In this document: positions 21,670 to 31,371 of the stretch, piece after piece
Position numbering within the stretch: position 1 is the stretch's first letter
Layout of the letters: every line of letters begins with the position of its first letter
Origin: Scedosporium boydii
Lineage: Eukaryota > Ascomycota > Sordariomycetes > Microascales > Microascaceae
NCBI GenBank assembly: GCA_002221725.1
Contig: NJFT01000059.1
Location: forward strand, 62,001 to 126,000
Reading direction: 5' to 3'
Length of the DNA stretch: 64,000 bases
Translations under genes and position numbers: made by a program
Notes under the pieces: model-generated
The model's input: only the letters and a program-made list of their open reading frames with translations
Told to the model about the DNA's origin: nothing
The model's database searches: none

Positions 21670-22067
21670 CTAGTAACACTTGCATCGTCTAAAAGAACAT
21701 TAATTAAAGAGTTTCTCAGAAGCAGCAGCGTTGAATACTTACGGGCGACCAACGAAGGGGATATAAGGACCGTCGCAGTATCCTCCCTTATAGCCCTTAA
21801 TGCTCTTGCACTACGTATTTTGTAAGATTAAAATGTCCTCTAGAATTCAAAGAGCGCAGATACACTTACGTGATTGTGGCACTTCTTTTCGTTGCCAGGG
21901 CATCCAAAGCCGCGCTTTTCCAAGCCCACTGGAGAGTCGTAGGCTTCTTCCACGGGGGCCGGCTCGCGGGCAACAATAGAGTCGGGCGAGTCGGGCGCCG
22001 GAGCAGCCATCCCGGTGGATGCGAGGATGGCGAAGAGGGCGGCGATGGAGAGATTGGAGAGCTTCAT
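21670..22067 (-). CDS. Plectasin-type fungal defensin precursor (CS-alpha-beta peptide), 94 aa
   Basis: Three exons, 22067-21870, 21810-21743 and 21688-21670, join in phase; the introns are 59 and 54 nt. Residues 1-21 are a signal peptide and 22-52 an acidic pro-region ending in a Lys-Arg processing site. The mature peptide of 42 residues starts GFGC. Its six cysteines follow C-x6-C-x3-C-x10-C-x(n)-C-x-C, with the C-x3-C and C-x-C pairs that define the cysteine-stabilised alpha-beta fold. The helix and first strand region (CHNHCKSIKGYKGGYC) is of the plectasin type. Known family members are secreted antibacterial peptides, and several bind the cell-wall precursor lipid II. The last two cysteines lie in a 19-nt final exon, which a plain reading-frame search would miss, because reading on from exon 2 meets TAA at once. 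Confidence 0.9.
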
Positions 22068-22204
22068 CTTGATGATGGAGTGAAGAAGTCGACTTGTTGC
22101 TGGAAAAGATAGTTTTTGGAATTGAGTCTTGGGTTCTGTTGCTTGCTGCTGAGGATGTCTTGGGGATTGGGATATTGGTCACCTCGATGGTGAAGACGAC
22201 ATCC

Positions 22205-22212
22205 TTTATATA
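22205..22212 (-). promoter_or_regulatory. TATA box of the defensin gene
   Basis: TATATAAA on the minus strand, about 140 nt upstream of the defensin ATG. Confidence 0.55.
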
Positions 22213-23203
22213 GACGGATTCGCTTGGAGTCTGATACTCGCTTTCTAGAGAACATCATTCAGGATTGTGGTCTGCTGGATTGAAGGCATCATGCAATTAT
22301 TTGGAGAATAATAATACGGATGTTGAATCTAACCGTCCAGTTCGTGTGTCTTATTATTTCACTGCCTTCTCCATTTTCTCCATTGAGGTAAGCTCAGTGC
22401 TACATTCTATTTCAGTCGATGATTATTGGAGCTCTGAACAAACTCTTACGGTGACTTTAACTAGTACACGATACCGCCATGCTTTATGACGTGTAGCTCC
22501 CTGCCCGACGACGTCCCAGCCAAGATCAAGGCTCTAAAAACAGAGTGGTCTAATAATAGCAAGAGTCAAATGTGGTTGTTTATTAGTGCCTTGGCGTGTT
22601 TGGGAAGATCGATTGATCACTAATTATAGAGCTGAACCCCGCGGTGGGGCGGAGCTAAGCCTCAGCTTATTCTGGGGGTTGCCAACTTTGTATTACTTCG
22701 AGCTGAGTTAACCCACTTCATTCGGACTTGATAGCCGACTGATGACGGTCTCACCTAGCCACCCAAACTCAAGTTCCGTGAAGCACCATCGCGGCATTGA
22801 GGCATGTGGTGGTGGTAAATCAACTTCAAGAAGCACGGCCCATTCAATGCCGCCGAGCCAAGAGGAAGCTTTGGCAGCTAGATTTGTTGATTGGACATCT
22901 GGTTTAGGGAGGTTTTCGACGAAAAAAATCTTGAAGCGAAAGGTCCGACAAATGAAAATCGAGAGGGGACTCCACGTCTCGGATGAAGAAGAAGAGCCGC
23001 CGATGCAATAGACGTCTCGTTTTTAGCTGACACGTTTTCTCCAAGGTCGGGGAGCTCCCATCCAGTAGTAGCACTATATCCAGGTAACGTCGCTACCAGA
23101 CTGGACAGGGTAATCTAGCTAGGGTATAAACTTCAAAAAGGGAAACATCCGGGTAAAAGTTGAACTTCATTAAAACTACGTAAATTAAACCGCACATTTC
23201 TTC
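22213..23203. other. Intergenic; nothing firm
   Basis: An 89-codon ATG frame at 22742-23011 has a Lys/Arg-rich then Glu-rich C-terminus, but nothing else supports it as a gene. Confidence 0.35.
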
Positions 23204-23950
23204 TCAAGGCCAACCCTCCTCCAAATCTCGCACCATCTTCTCCGTAATCCCCTTCTGCTCGTCCGCATAAACCCCGTACTTCCCCTCACTCGAGTCCTCA
23301 ATAAGCTTCAAAACCTTCCCAAACATCCCCTTCGCTTCAGGAATCCTCTCCGGCCCCTGCTTCCACACCGACCGCGCGATGATCCTCCTCGAGCCCAGGG
23401 CTTGCGGTGACGTCTTGCCCATTCGGCCGACGAGCCACTCGTAGACCTCGCGCTCGAGCGCCTCAGCTTCAGCGTATTCGCCGCGGTTGAAGAGGAGGAC
23501 GGAGAGCGTGTGTTCATGGGAACGGTTGTTCCGGTATTTCTTTCGGTCGATCATCATGCGCAGATCGGCCTCAGCATCCGGACGACCCAGAGCGTCCTTG
23601 AGCGTGAAGATCCCGAGCCAAACTCGATCCCAGCCATCGAAATCGACATCGTAGAATGTCTGCGGGGCGACCGCCGCATCCTCACGCGCCAGCTTGTCCT
23701 GCAGGATCTTGAGCAGCAATTCCCGCTTCTCCTTGCGCGTCTGCGTGCTCTCGGGGTCGATGGGGAAGGTCTCGAGTTCGCTGGGAGAGAAGCTCTGGAG
23801 GAAGTTGCGGGCCTCGGTGAATTCGAGGTCGTCCCAGAATTTGTTCGAGGGGATGGGACATTCCCATCTGAAGTTCTTCGCTTCTCCAATGTCCTTTTTC
23901 CCGACGGAGTAGCGGGGTGCTTCCGGCTCGGGGACTATTTCAGTGGTCAT
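23204..23950 (-). CDS. Hypothetical helical protein, 248 aa (TPR-like spacing)
   Basis: This is a single frame from ATG 23950. The protein is strongly charged and helical. From about residue 145 it has paired helices of the kind HTLSVLLFNRGEYAEAEALEREVYEWLV followed by LGSRRIIARSVWKQGPERIPEAKGMFGKVL. The spacing and the small/aromatic residues resemble tetratricopeptide repeats (A..L...G.Y.EAE.L...). No signal peptide or membrane segment is seen. The N-terminal half contains a Trp/Phe-rich stretch of unknown role. TPR-containing proteins of this sort usually bind partner proteins; a function cannot be given. Confidence 0.62.
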   Translation of the reverse strand: MTTEIVPEPEAPRYSVGKKDIGEAKNFRWECPIPSNKFWDDLEFTEARNFLQSFSPSELETFPIDPESTQTRKEKRELLLKILQDKLAREDAAVAPQTFYDVDFDGWDRVWLGIFTLKDALGRPDAEADLRMMIDRKKYRNNRSHEHTLSVLLFNRGEYAEAEALEREVYEWLVGRMGKTSPQALGSRRIIARSVWKQGPERIPEAKGMFGKVLKLIEDSSEGKYGVYADEQKGITEKMVRDLEEGWP

Positions 23951-24700
23951 TTTGAAACTGGGTAATGTGATTGTGAGGAATTCAAATTTTCAATGATGCT
24001 CGAGGCTATATATCAATCTTATATGGTATTGTTTCGGGGGGAGCTTTGGATGAAAGAGAATCTCAGAGGTGAAATAAAGAATGGATTGTATCCAGGCAAC
24101 AGCTTTCCATCCGTTGATACAGTGGCTAGCACGCCATCCTCCCGCATCAAAGCAAAAATCCCGTTGTGTTAAGACGGGTAATTTGCTGGTTGGTCGGCTA
24201 CTTCTCCTGCCAGTTCGTACCACATTCCTAATATGACCTACGCGGGAGCGACCAGGTGCGAGTGAGACCCCGCTTCAGTGCAGCCATGGCCAAAGGGGAT
24301 TCTAAGACTGGGGCTTTGTAGAGGTGGCACGGACTCTAGAGTCTCTTTTCCACCTAATATTTCGTCGAAGGACTAAAGATTATAATCTACCCTGCTTTTG
24401 TGGTGTTTAAAAATACTGTTTCATCTAGCTGCCATTGCTTTTAGGAAAGCATACGCCGAGGAAACATCCGTGTCGGTACTTTGAAATAACCCCGCGGACA
24501 GCGGCGCGCAGAACCTCCGTCGCCGCATCGATAAGCTCCGAGAAAAGTTTGCTTTGATACCGAGATGGGCGAAGCTGATGTTTCCGGAGTACGGGGCGAA
24601 AAAGTGGGTCCTTATGAGACGCACATTGTCCTGGAACAGCCCACCTGCCTTCAGTTTAATCAGAAAGGAAAGCTCCTACATCATCGGCTCGCCTTAGCTC
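23951..24700. other. Intergenic; nothing recognised
   Basis: Upstream flank of the gene at 23950; no supported frame. Confidence 0.35.
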
Positions 24701-25440
24701 ATTATCTGTCTATGTTTCCTCTGAATGCTTTGGCAGTTTTGCATGTAGGTGCCTGCGTCAAGTGTTTTTGTTGGCAAATGCTCGGGATGGAACACACGCG
24801 TGGCGTCATCCACTGGGCCTCCTCCATAGTTGATCCCCATACTCCGCGTGTGTCGGTGACTTTGAAGACGACCATCGGGCCCGGGACAAGCTGCGAGGTG
24901 AGAATATCTGTCGCGGTGAAGACGACGGCGTGGCGGTTTCCAGTGTGAGACTTACCCTTAAGACGTCACCTCGCCCTTCGTCTACCGAGAAACCTAGCAA
25001 GGCTGCAGCTTTGCCTGCGTCGTTGTATGTTCGGGACATGGCGCCTGGTGAAGAGATGAGAGTACCTTCGGGCAAATGAGAAGGTGGGCGATGGATTGCA
25101 TCGTGAAGTTCTTCACATTTACCTACGTCGTGCCTTCTCCAGCATTACAAAGGTAGTACGTCAGCTTTGCCAAGGTAGCCTGTATGAAACTATTGCTAGA
25201 GCTGACCGCTAAGCGCATCGGAAAGCGCTGGTACCTGTAAAGGTCATTGGTCAGGCCTTCAAGGCACCTGCAGCCCACACTGGGTGGGAGGCAGCACATG
25301 GAAGGGGGCGCCGGGTGACGTCAAGTACTTCTAACCCAGGAGCGAAGTCTTGGGGAGAAGGACCCTCGCTGATCGCCATTAATTTTATTTTGTGCGCTAG
25401 ATAATGGGCCGTCAACATAACAATCGGAAATAACAAGGCG
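24700..25440 (-). pseudogene. Unidentified coding-like segment, probably gene remnant
   Basis: On the minus strand two pieces join cleanly. From about 25125 the frame reads CEELHDAIHRPPSHLPEGTL, then SPGAMSRTYNDAGKAAALLG, down to GDVLR at 24956. There a GTAAGT donor and a CGCAG acceptor near 24892 lead in phase to LVPGPMVVFKVTDTRGVWG and about 25 more residues. Upstream, at 25440-25150, further coding-like stretches occur (FAPGLEVLDVTRRPL; GLTNDLYRYQRFPMRLAV), but they lie in different frames with no good splice sites. I do not recognise the protein. It could be a real multi-exon gene or a decayed one. Confidence 0.32.
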
Positions 25441-26561
25441 CAGTCAGGAGGCTCAGAGTCTAAAATTCGAAACAGAAGAGGGAGGGGGTTTGCTCAGGTC
25501 TGGAGGAGGGCTACGCAAATGAAGTTGGGCCGGGAAACAAGTGACCCGAAAGCCACCACTGGCCCTCACTCAAGGTTCCCGTCCCCTTTTTCTTCAGCTA
25601 TCCGCGGCAGAGCATCGTGTGTGATAGCGACATGGCTCTCCCAAGACCCCACGCGGATCCATAACCAGGCGAGAGCCCCCTTAGTGCAAAAAACATGTAT
25701 GCCCTTCGTGGGTGCGGGACCCAAAGGTGCGGGGATCGGTATGCGCAGCCCAAAGTTGTCGGAAGCAGGTATAAGACCGCAATACGTCAACGCAAGTCTC
25801 CCACATCCTCCAAATAGATATGGGGTCGCCGAGTGGAGTCATTGCACACGGAAGCGGAGGCGCCCATCGGAGCCTGGTCACGAAACATGACTACGTTTCC
25901 ATTGCTGCCCTATCGCTCAGGGCTTGGCTCATGCTCGCAGGTGTGATATATGATAATACGGCCAACCGCGCATGCAACCGGGCGGGGTAGGGGCCCGACA
26001 CTCGATAATCTAGCCTGGCGATTGGTTCTGCCTCAAGCCCAAGTTGGCGGGCATACCCACAGCCTGCCTAACCCGTGTGACGTCCTTCAATGGAGGGAGG
26101 GAGAAGAAGCGAGGGTAGGTTGGTGGCGCTATCGTGGCGGCATCTAAGCCTCCATACATGTATCGACCTCGATGAAACATGTACCTAACTAATGGATATT
26201 GCTAGCAGCCTTGCGATATTGACAATAAGCCAGTGCAGTACTACAACGGACGTTGCATTTCCTGGTGGTGACCATGCGTTGGTAAAGCATTCAATAACCA
26301 CCAGCTCTGAATTTCAGGAGTGACTTAATTATGAACGCAATTCCCGTTCAAATCTTGAACTTGTTCTCCAGAAACGTTTTTCCATGCACGCTCGCCCGAT
26401 AACTTGGAGCATGAACACTCAGCCTGCGCCCTAATCTTTCAATCTATAGAACCCCAGGTGCCAGCAGACTGGCTTAGCGACATTCTCAGTCGACTTCTCC
26501 TCCACAACCCATCACTCTGAAATCTGCCCTTTAGCGTCCCAACGCTCCCTCCGCCAACACC
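25441..26561. other. Intergenic; nothing firm
   Basis: A 123-codon ATG frame (25519-25890, plus) has no recognisable motif. The right end is the promoter region of the RING-patatin gene. Confidence 0.35.
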
Positions 26562-29500
26562 ATGCCAAGCGACGAAGATGCCCTCTGCGAAAAATGCGAC
26601 GAGCCAGCAACCGTCAAGTGCTCTTGCGGTAATTGGTTCTGCGAAGAAGACTTTGTATCTAGCCACTTGAAAAAGCAGCCCACTCACCGGAAAGGAGGCT
26701 CATCAAAATCCGAGAAAGCATGGACTTGGATCACTGGTAAACTTGCGAGCCTTTCCGATGCCGCGTCCAAGCTATACTTCGAACAGGATGAAGAGACGAA
26801 GTGGTTTGGTTTGTACGTGGAACGGCTAGGCGATGACCGAGTCACGCGGCTGGTTGAAACGCGAAGGTTTTCCGTTCTCGCCCAGGAGTCGATGCATCAC
26901 TCGCGAAATAGCCCGAAGAGACAGTTTCCTAGCCTCACTTCTTTTGTCGGCGAGACCGGGGCTGGCAAGTCCACTTTGAGTAGGTCGACAACATCGACGT
27001 AAGGAAAGTAGAAGGAGAACAGAATCCTGTGGGTGCTAACTTGAATGGACCTGTACAGTTCGGGGACTCATTTACCATGCCACAAAGTTCTCCTCGTTTG
27101 ACGACGTCGCCGCACCCGTTCCCGGGGCGCAATCGGGATCTTCTGTTTGTCTTCCCACGACCGGCGAAGTTAATCTGTATCTCGACCCGGACACGTTCGG
27201 AACTCAAGTCCCGCACTTCTACGCCGACTGCGAGGGGATGCTCGGGGCCGAGCCTCTGGCCGCGCAGTATCAGAAGGAGTGGACCAAGCATGGAAGGCGA
27301 TATTTGCTACGCTCCAAAACCGGGGAGCAAATTGATCGAAAGACCGCCGTCATGACCATATACCCCCGTTTCCTTTACATCTTCAGCGATGTCATCTGCA
27401 TGGTCACTCGAAACCAGAAAGCATGGGCGGATTCTGCCGTGAAGTTGCTTGAATGGAGTCTAGTCGGCGCCCACAACACGGTCAACCAATACGCACTTCC
27501 GGCTTTGATCATCATACTGAATGGCCCATCCATCGAGAACGAGGAGTGGATATCGAACGACCCTGAGTGCGCGACGACGGACTTTTTCAACTCGATCGAG
27601 CAGGAGATTAGTGAAAATGCCACTCTGAAGAAAATGGCGAAAAAGGTATGCTATAGTATTTCTCATCGTAGTCTCCGCCTCGTTCCTTTTTTTTTTTCTT
27701 TTCTTTCGCTTACAACTCGCTCAGCACGGAGACACGACGATGCGCGAGCTCTTCATGCGAAATTTCTCTAGCGTTCACGTCCACTATATCCCCTTGGAAG
27801 GGTTCAAGAATCTAGGAAACTCAAAGGTCATCATCTCTCAAATTAATCGGTTGGCAACCCGAATCAGGTCGGATGCTAGGCGTGTTCAGAGAGAGAGGAG
27901 AAGAAATTGGACACGCTTCGACACCCGACAGTTAGCTATGGTGTTTGATTACGCCTTCAAGCATCTCGCGTCAGGGACCGACGATCCGTTCGACTTCAGC
28001 CAGTGCCGTCGGCAGATGACTCTTCCGGAATCGCTCGAGGAAAACATTAGTGAGTTTCTGACAATCTGCTGGCAAAACGGAGTCATCGAGAATTTTGAGG
28101 CAGCGGCCTCCATCGTCGGATCGTGTTTCGTGAGGAATTCACTCAAATCTGACGGCTCAGGTGAGTGAATCTAAAGTTTTTCTTCAAAAGAAAAATATGT
28201 CGAAATCGGCGTTATGGGTTGTGCGTATGTGCGTGGGCGATAGACTATATAAAATACGATATTAACGAGGCTGTCTTGCAACCAGATTTGATCCACCCGT
28301 CTGCCGTATTCGGGCCACCTTTCAAAGCCATCTGCACCCAAGCTGTAGAACGATACCTGCAGAATTCGATGCCGTGCGCTTATGTCCACCCTGGAAATGG
28401 AGAGAGGTGCGTCAATGTGGGTTCCGGGCATGCTATAGGACATCAGGATGGATCTGGCAGCTTCCTTGCCTACGGGGGTTTCGTCAGCAACGACTTCAAT
28501 TCCTCCAGATTCATTGACCTTATCTATGAGCGCATCGTCGACATGTTGAAAACGATCAACGGACTTGAATTGGACCGGGCGCAGAGGAGGTTTAGCGCCA
28601 CTCAGCTGCACCGTACCATCATAGAATCGATTCCTATGAAAGACTTTTGGACCACTGCCTTTACGTCAAGATTGGTGAGTTCTATCAACCGGGTTGATGA
28701 GGAAAGTGGGACGCCGATTACCATCAGAGCCAACGTGTGTTACGCTTGTCTGTTCCGCCGACCGGAGTACAAGCTGCCATGCGGCCATGCCATTTGTTTC
28801 AGCTGTGTCCGGGAATTCGATGACTCTCCGCCGGAGCATCAGTACCCCGGAATCGCCGTCCATACTTCATGCATTCTCTGTGGCTCTAATAAGGAAGAGG
28901 CGTGGCCATATCAAACGGAATACCGACCGGATCTAGGCGGAATACGCGCCATGTCACTGGACGGCGGTGGTGTTCGTGGCGTCATCCAACTGTCAGTACT
29001 GTCACGGCTAGAAGATATGTTAGATCTTGGTATGCCCCTAGGAGAGCTTTTTGACCTTATGGTCGGCACCAGCGCTGGTAGGTTTCACTGACGAATTTTC
29101 TCCTTGTTGGTTAGTACTGTCCCTTGGTCTGACCCAGCAACGCTGTTGAATAGGCGGCATGATTGCACTTGGCCTTGGGGTGCACAAGTTCACCGTCGGA
29201 GACTGTCTGAAGAAGTATCGGAAGATATGCGAGAAGGGGCTCATCAATAAGGCGCTCACGAAGACCTGGTTCGTTGGTTTTCTCGTAAGATTCTTCACAA
29301 GTTCCATCTACAAGACGGAGCCTTTAGAAGCCTCTTTGCAAGACGCATTCGGTCAAAAACAGTTGTTTGGACACCAAGCCAATGCGACCAGAGTTGCGAT
29401 TACCACAACGGTTGATGAAGAGCGTCGACTGCTTGCAAATTACCATTCGGGTGACAAAAAGAGATACCTGAACTCTGCGATTTACACATGGGCAGCGTAA

Positions 29501-30528
29501 GTTCGAGAGCCATCCTGCCGGCCGCCCCTTTTAGCATAAATACGCTCGCTAACACCTCGGATAGCGCAAGATGCACTTCAGCGGCACCCATGTATTTCGA
29601 ACCGAAGAATCACGAAGGCTGGGATTGCAGAGACGGAGGTCTCCTTGCCAACAACCCCGTCCAGATTGCAGTCATTGAGGCTAACACCCTGTGGAATGCC
29701 CACCCGACATTCGATTTGCTGCTCTCGGTCGGCAGTGGCCACTCCTCTCATCCGGCCAATAAGCCGTCGACCTTCCCCCTCCCAGCCTGGCTTTCCGACC
29801 TTTTCTCAACTCTGATCGCCACCATGAACGGGGAAAATGAGTGGAGGGAGTTCGTCTCCAGACCGATGGCGGGCGATCTCTCCGCGTTAGCTCGCGCCGA
29901 ACGCCTGACGGTCAGGTTCAGCAACAAGGTCGAGCCCGAGTTGGACGACGTCAGCGCCATACCCGCCATGGAGTCTCTCGCCAAGGCAGCCACCTTTCAC
30001 CACAATTGCGACAGGACCAACAACGATTTTGCCCCAGTCCGGGCCTGCAACGGCATGGGTATTAGCACCGATTTGCTCGAGGTGCTGGCGGCCCGCCTCA
30101 CCGCGTCTCTCTACTTCTTTGAGATGAAGTCGCTATTGGTTCAAGAAGACGTGTTCATCATCAAGGGCTGGATCTGCTGCCGTCTGCAACCCTCCGGGGC
30201 GGCCATCGGGAAGCTGGTGGCTCAGACCTCCCATTTCCATGTCAATGGCGAGAAGCACTGCATGCCCAAGTGGGATACAAACCGGAGGTTTAAGAAGGAA
30301 ATCTCTTTTCAGCAGCAGGCATCAGAAGACACCAAGCCGATCCGAATTGATGTCAAGTTCCAGGAGCGGAATTACTACGCCACCATCAGCGGGTTTCCTT
30401 TAACTCTCAAGGTTCGCTTCAGTCAAAATCCAATCCATTTTTTTTTTCCCTCATCCCTCATCCGTCTCGCATTTGGGAGACTAACGTTTGATTCACAGAT
30501 GCTACGAGATTACTGGGAAGGGCGATAG
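26562..30528 (+). CDS. B-box-like / P-loop / RING / patatin-like phospholipase protein, about 1164 aa
   Basis: Seven exons join in phase: 26562-26979, 27059-27645, 27725-28160, 28244-29077, 29154-29496, 29565-30411 and 30499-30528. Several introns carry clear CTAAC-type branch sites. Residues 8-46 form a Cys/His finger like a B-box (CEKC...CSCGNWFC...H). At 128-139 a Walker A loop (VGETGAGKSTL) and a later DCEG suggest a GTPase-type P-loop domain. A RING finger spans 646-693 (C-x2-C...C-x-H-x2-C-x2-C...C-x2-C). The patatin domain has DGGGVRG (720-726), the serine motif GTSAG (Ser757) and the catalytic Asp in DGG (Asp896). The Ser-Asp dyad predicts a phospholipase A2/lipid acyl hydrolase, and the RING predicts ubiquitin ligase activity. 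AATAAA lies 53 nt after the stop. The last intron has a GTTCGC donor; without it the frame also stays open and adds 29 residues. Confidence 0.86.
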
Positions 30529-30633
30529 GAAATGGATCACTTCATGGTCACCGTTTTCATTTAGAAATAGTTTTTAATTCAATAAAACTAGTCAATTTGT
30601 GGCATTTTGAGTTGGCAGTATTTCTATCCAGCC

Positions 30634-30747
30634 TCAACGAAACTTGTCTGTCGGTGGTGTTTCTGGCGGAGTCGGCGGCCCCGTGTCAGGTGGCGTATCC
30701 GGGAGAGGCGGAGGTGGGGTGTTTGGTCCGTACGGCGGGGTACTCAT
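30634..30747 (-). CDS. Possible proline-rich micro-ORF, 37 aa
   Basis: ATG at 30747 opens a 37-residue frame made almost only of Pro, Thr, Asp and Gly (MSTPPYGPNTPPPP...), ending KFR and TGA. The biased but regular P-P-x-T-P-P composition is unusual for chance sequence. No other exon was found for it, and it overlaps the 3' flank of the RING-patatin gene on the opposite strand. Confidence 0.25.
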   Translation of the reverse strand: MSTPPYGPNTPPPPLPDTPPDTGPPTPPETPPTDKFR

Positions 30748-31371
30748 ATTGACTTGGCAATGAATGTCCTATGGATGTCCTAGGTATACCAGTGTCAGTG
30801 AAACGGTTTACATTGACCAGGGAACCCGACGTACTGGTTTAGAGCGCTTAGATTTCTTGACCTAGGAGAGGAGAGGATGGTGTCCTAGAGCTCAAGGCAG
30901 TTAGTTCATGGGCGAGGATTAGGTCTCCTTATATCCTTGTGTAGTCCCTTTCAGATCAAGATGAGGCGTGTCCAAGCGGCACTCATGAGGAGGGCTTCGA
31001 GGGTAGAGGATGGCAGGGCTTAATAACTAATTTGCGAGTAGCTGCCCGACTACTTTGCAGCTAGTATGATGATGTTAGCTTTTGATTCGTCTACGATACC
31101 AGCTCACCTCTTAAAATGAGGCGAAGGGGCGGGGAAAGGTCAGGGTGGGTAGATCCTTACAGATACGAACGCGAAGTGGAGGTTTGAGGACAAGATCGAA
31201 CATATTGCAGATCAATGGCACAGGATGGTTTGAAATACAGGCGCTCAGAAGTCTCTGCTCGCTCACCCTAGATATATTATGTATCTCCGTTGTGAGAGTC
31301 TCTACACTGTTGCATCCGCTCGAAAGACTCGAGCCATATCTGCTCCGAAGTAGGACCTATGAAGTGGAATT
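30748..31371. other. Intergenic; nothing recognised
   Basis: Lies between the RING-patatin gene and the 3' end of the phosphatase gene. Confidence 0.35.

Noticed and set aside
22742..23011. 89-codon ATG frame
   Set aside because: Charged low-complexity end, no motif, no neighbouring exon; kept only as a note.
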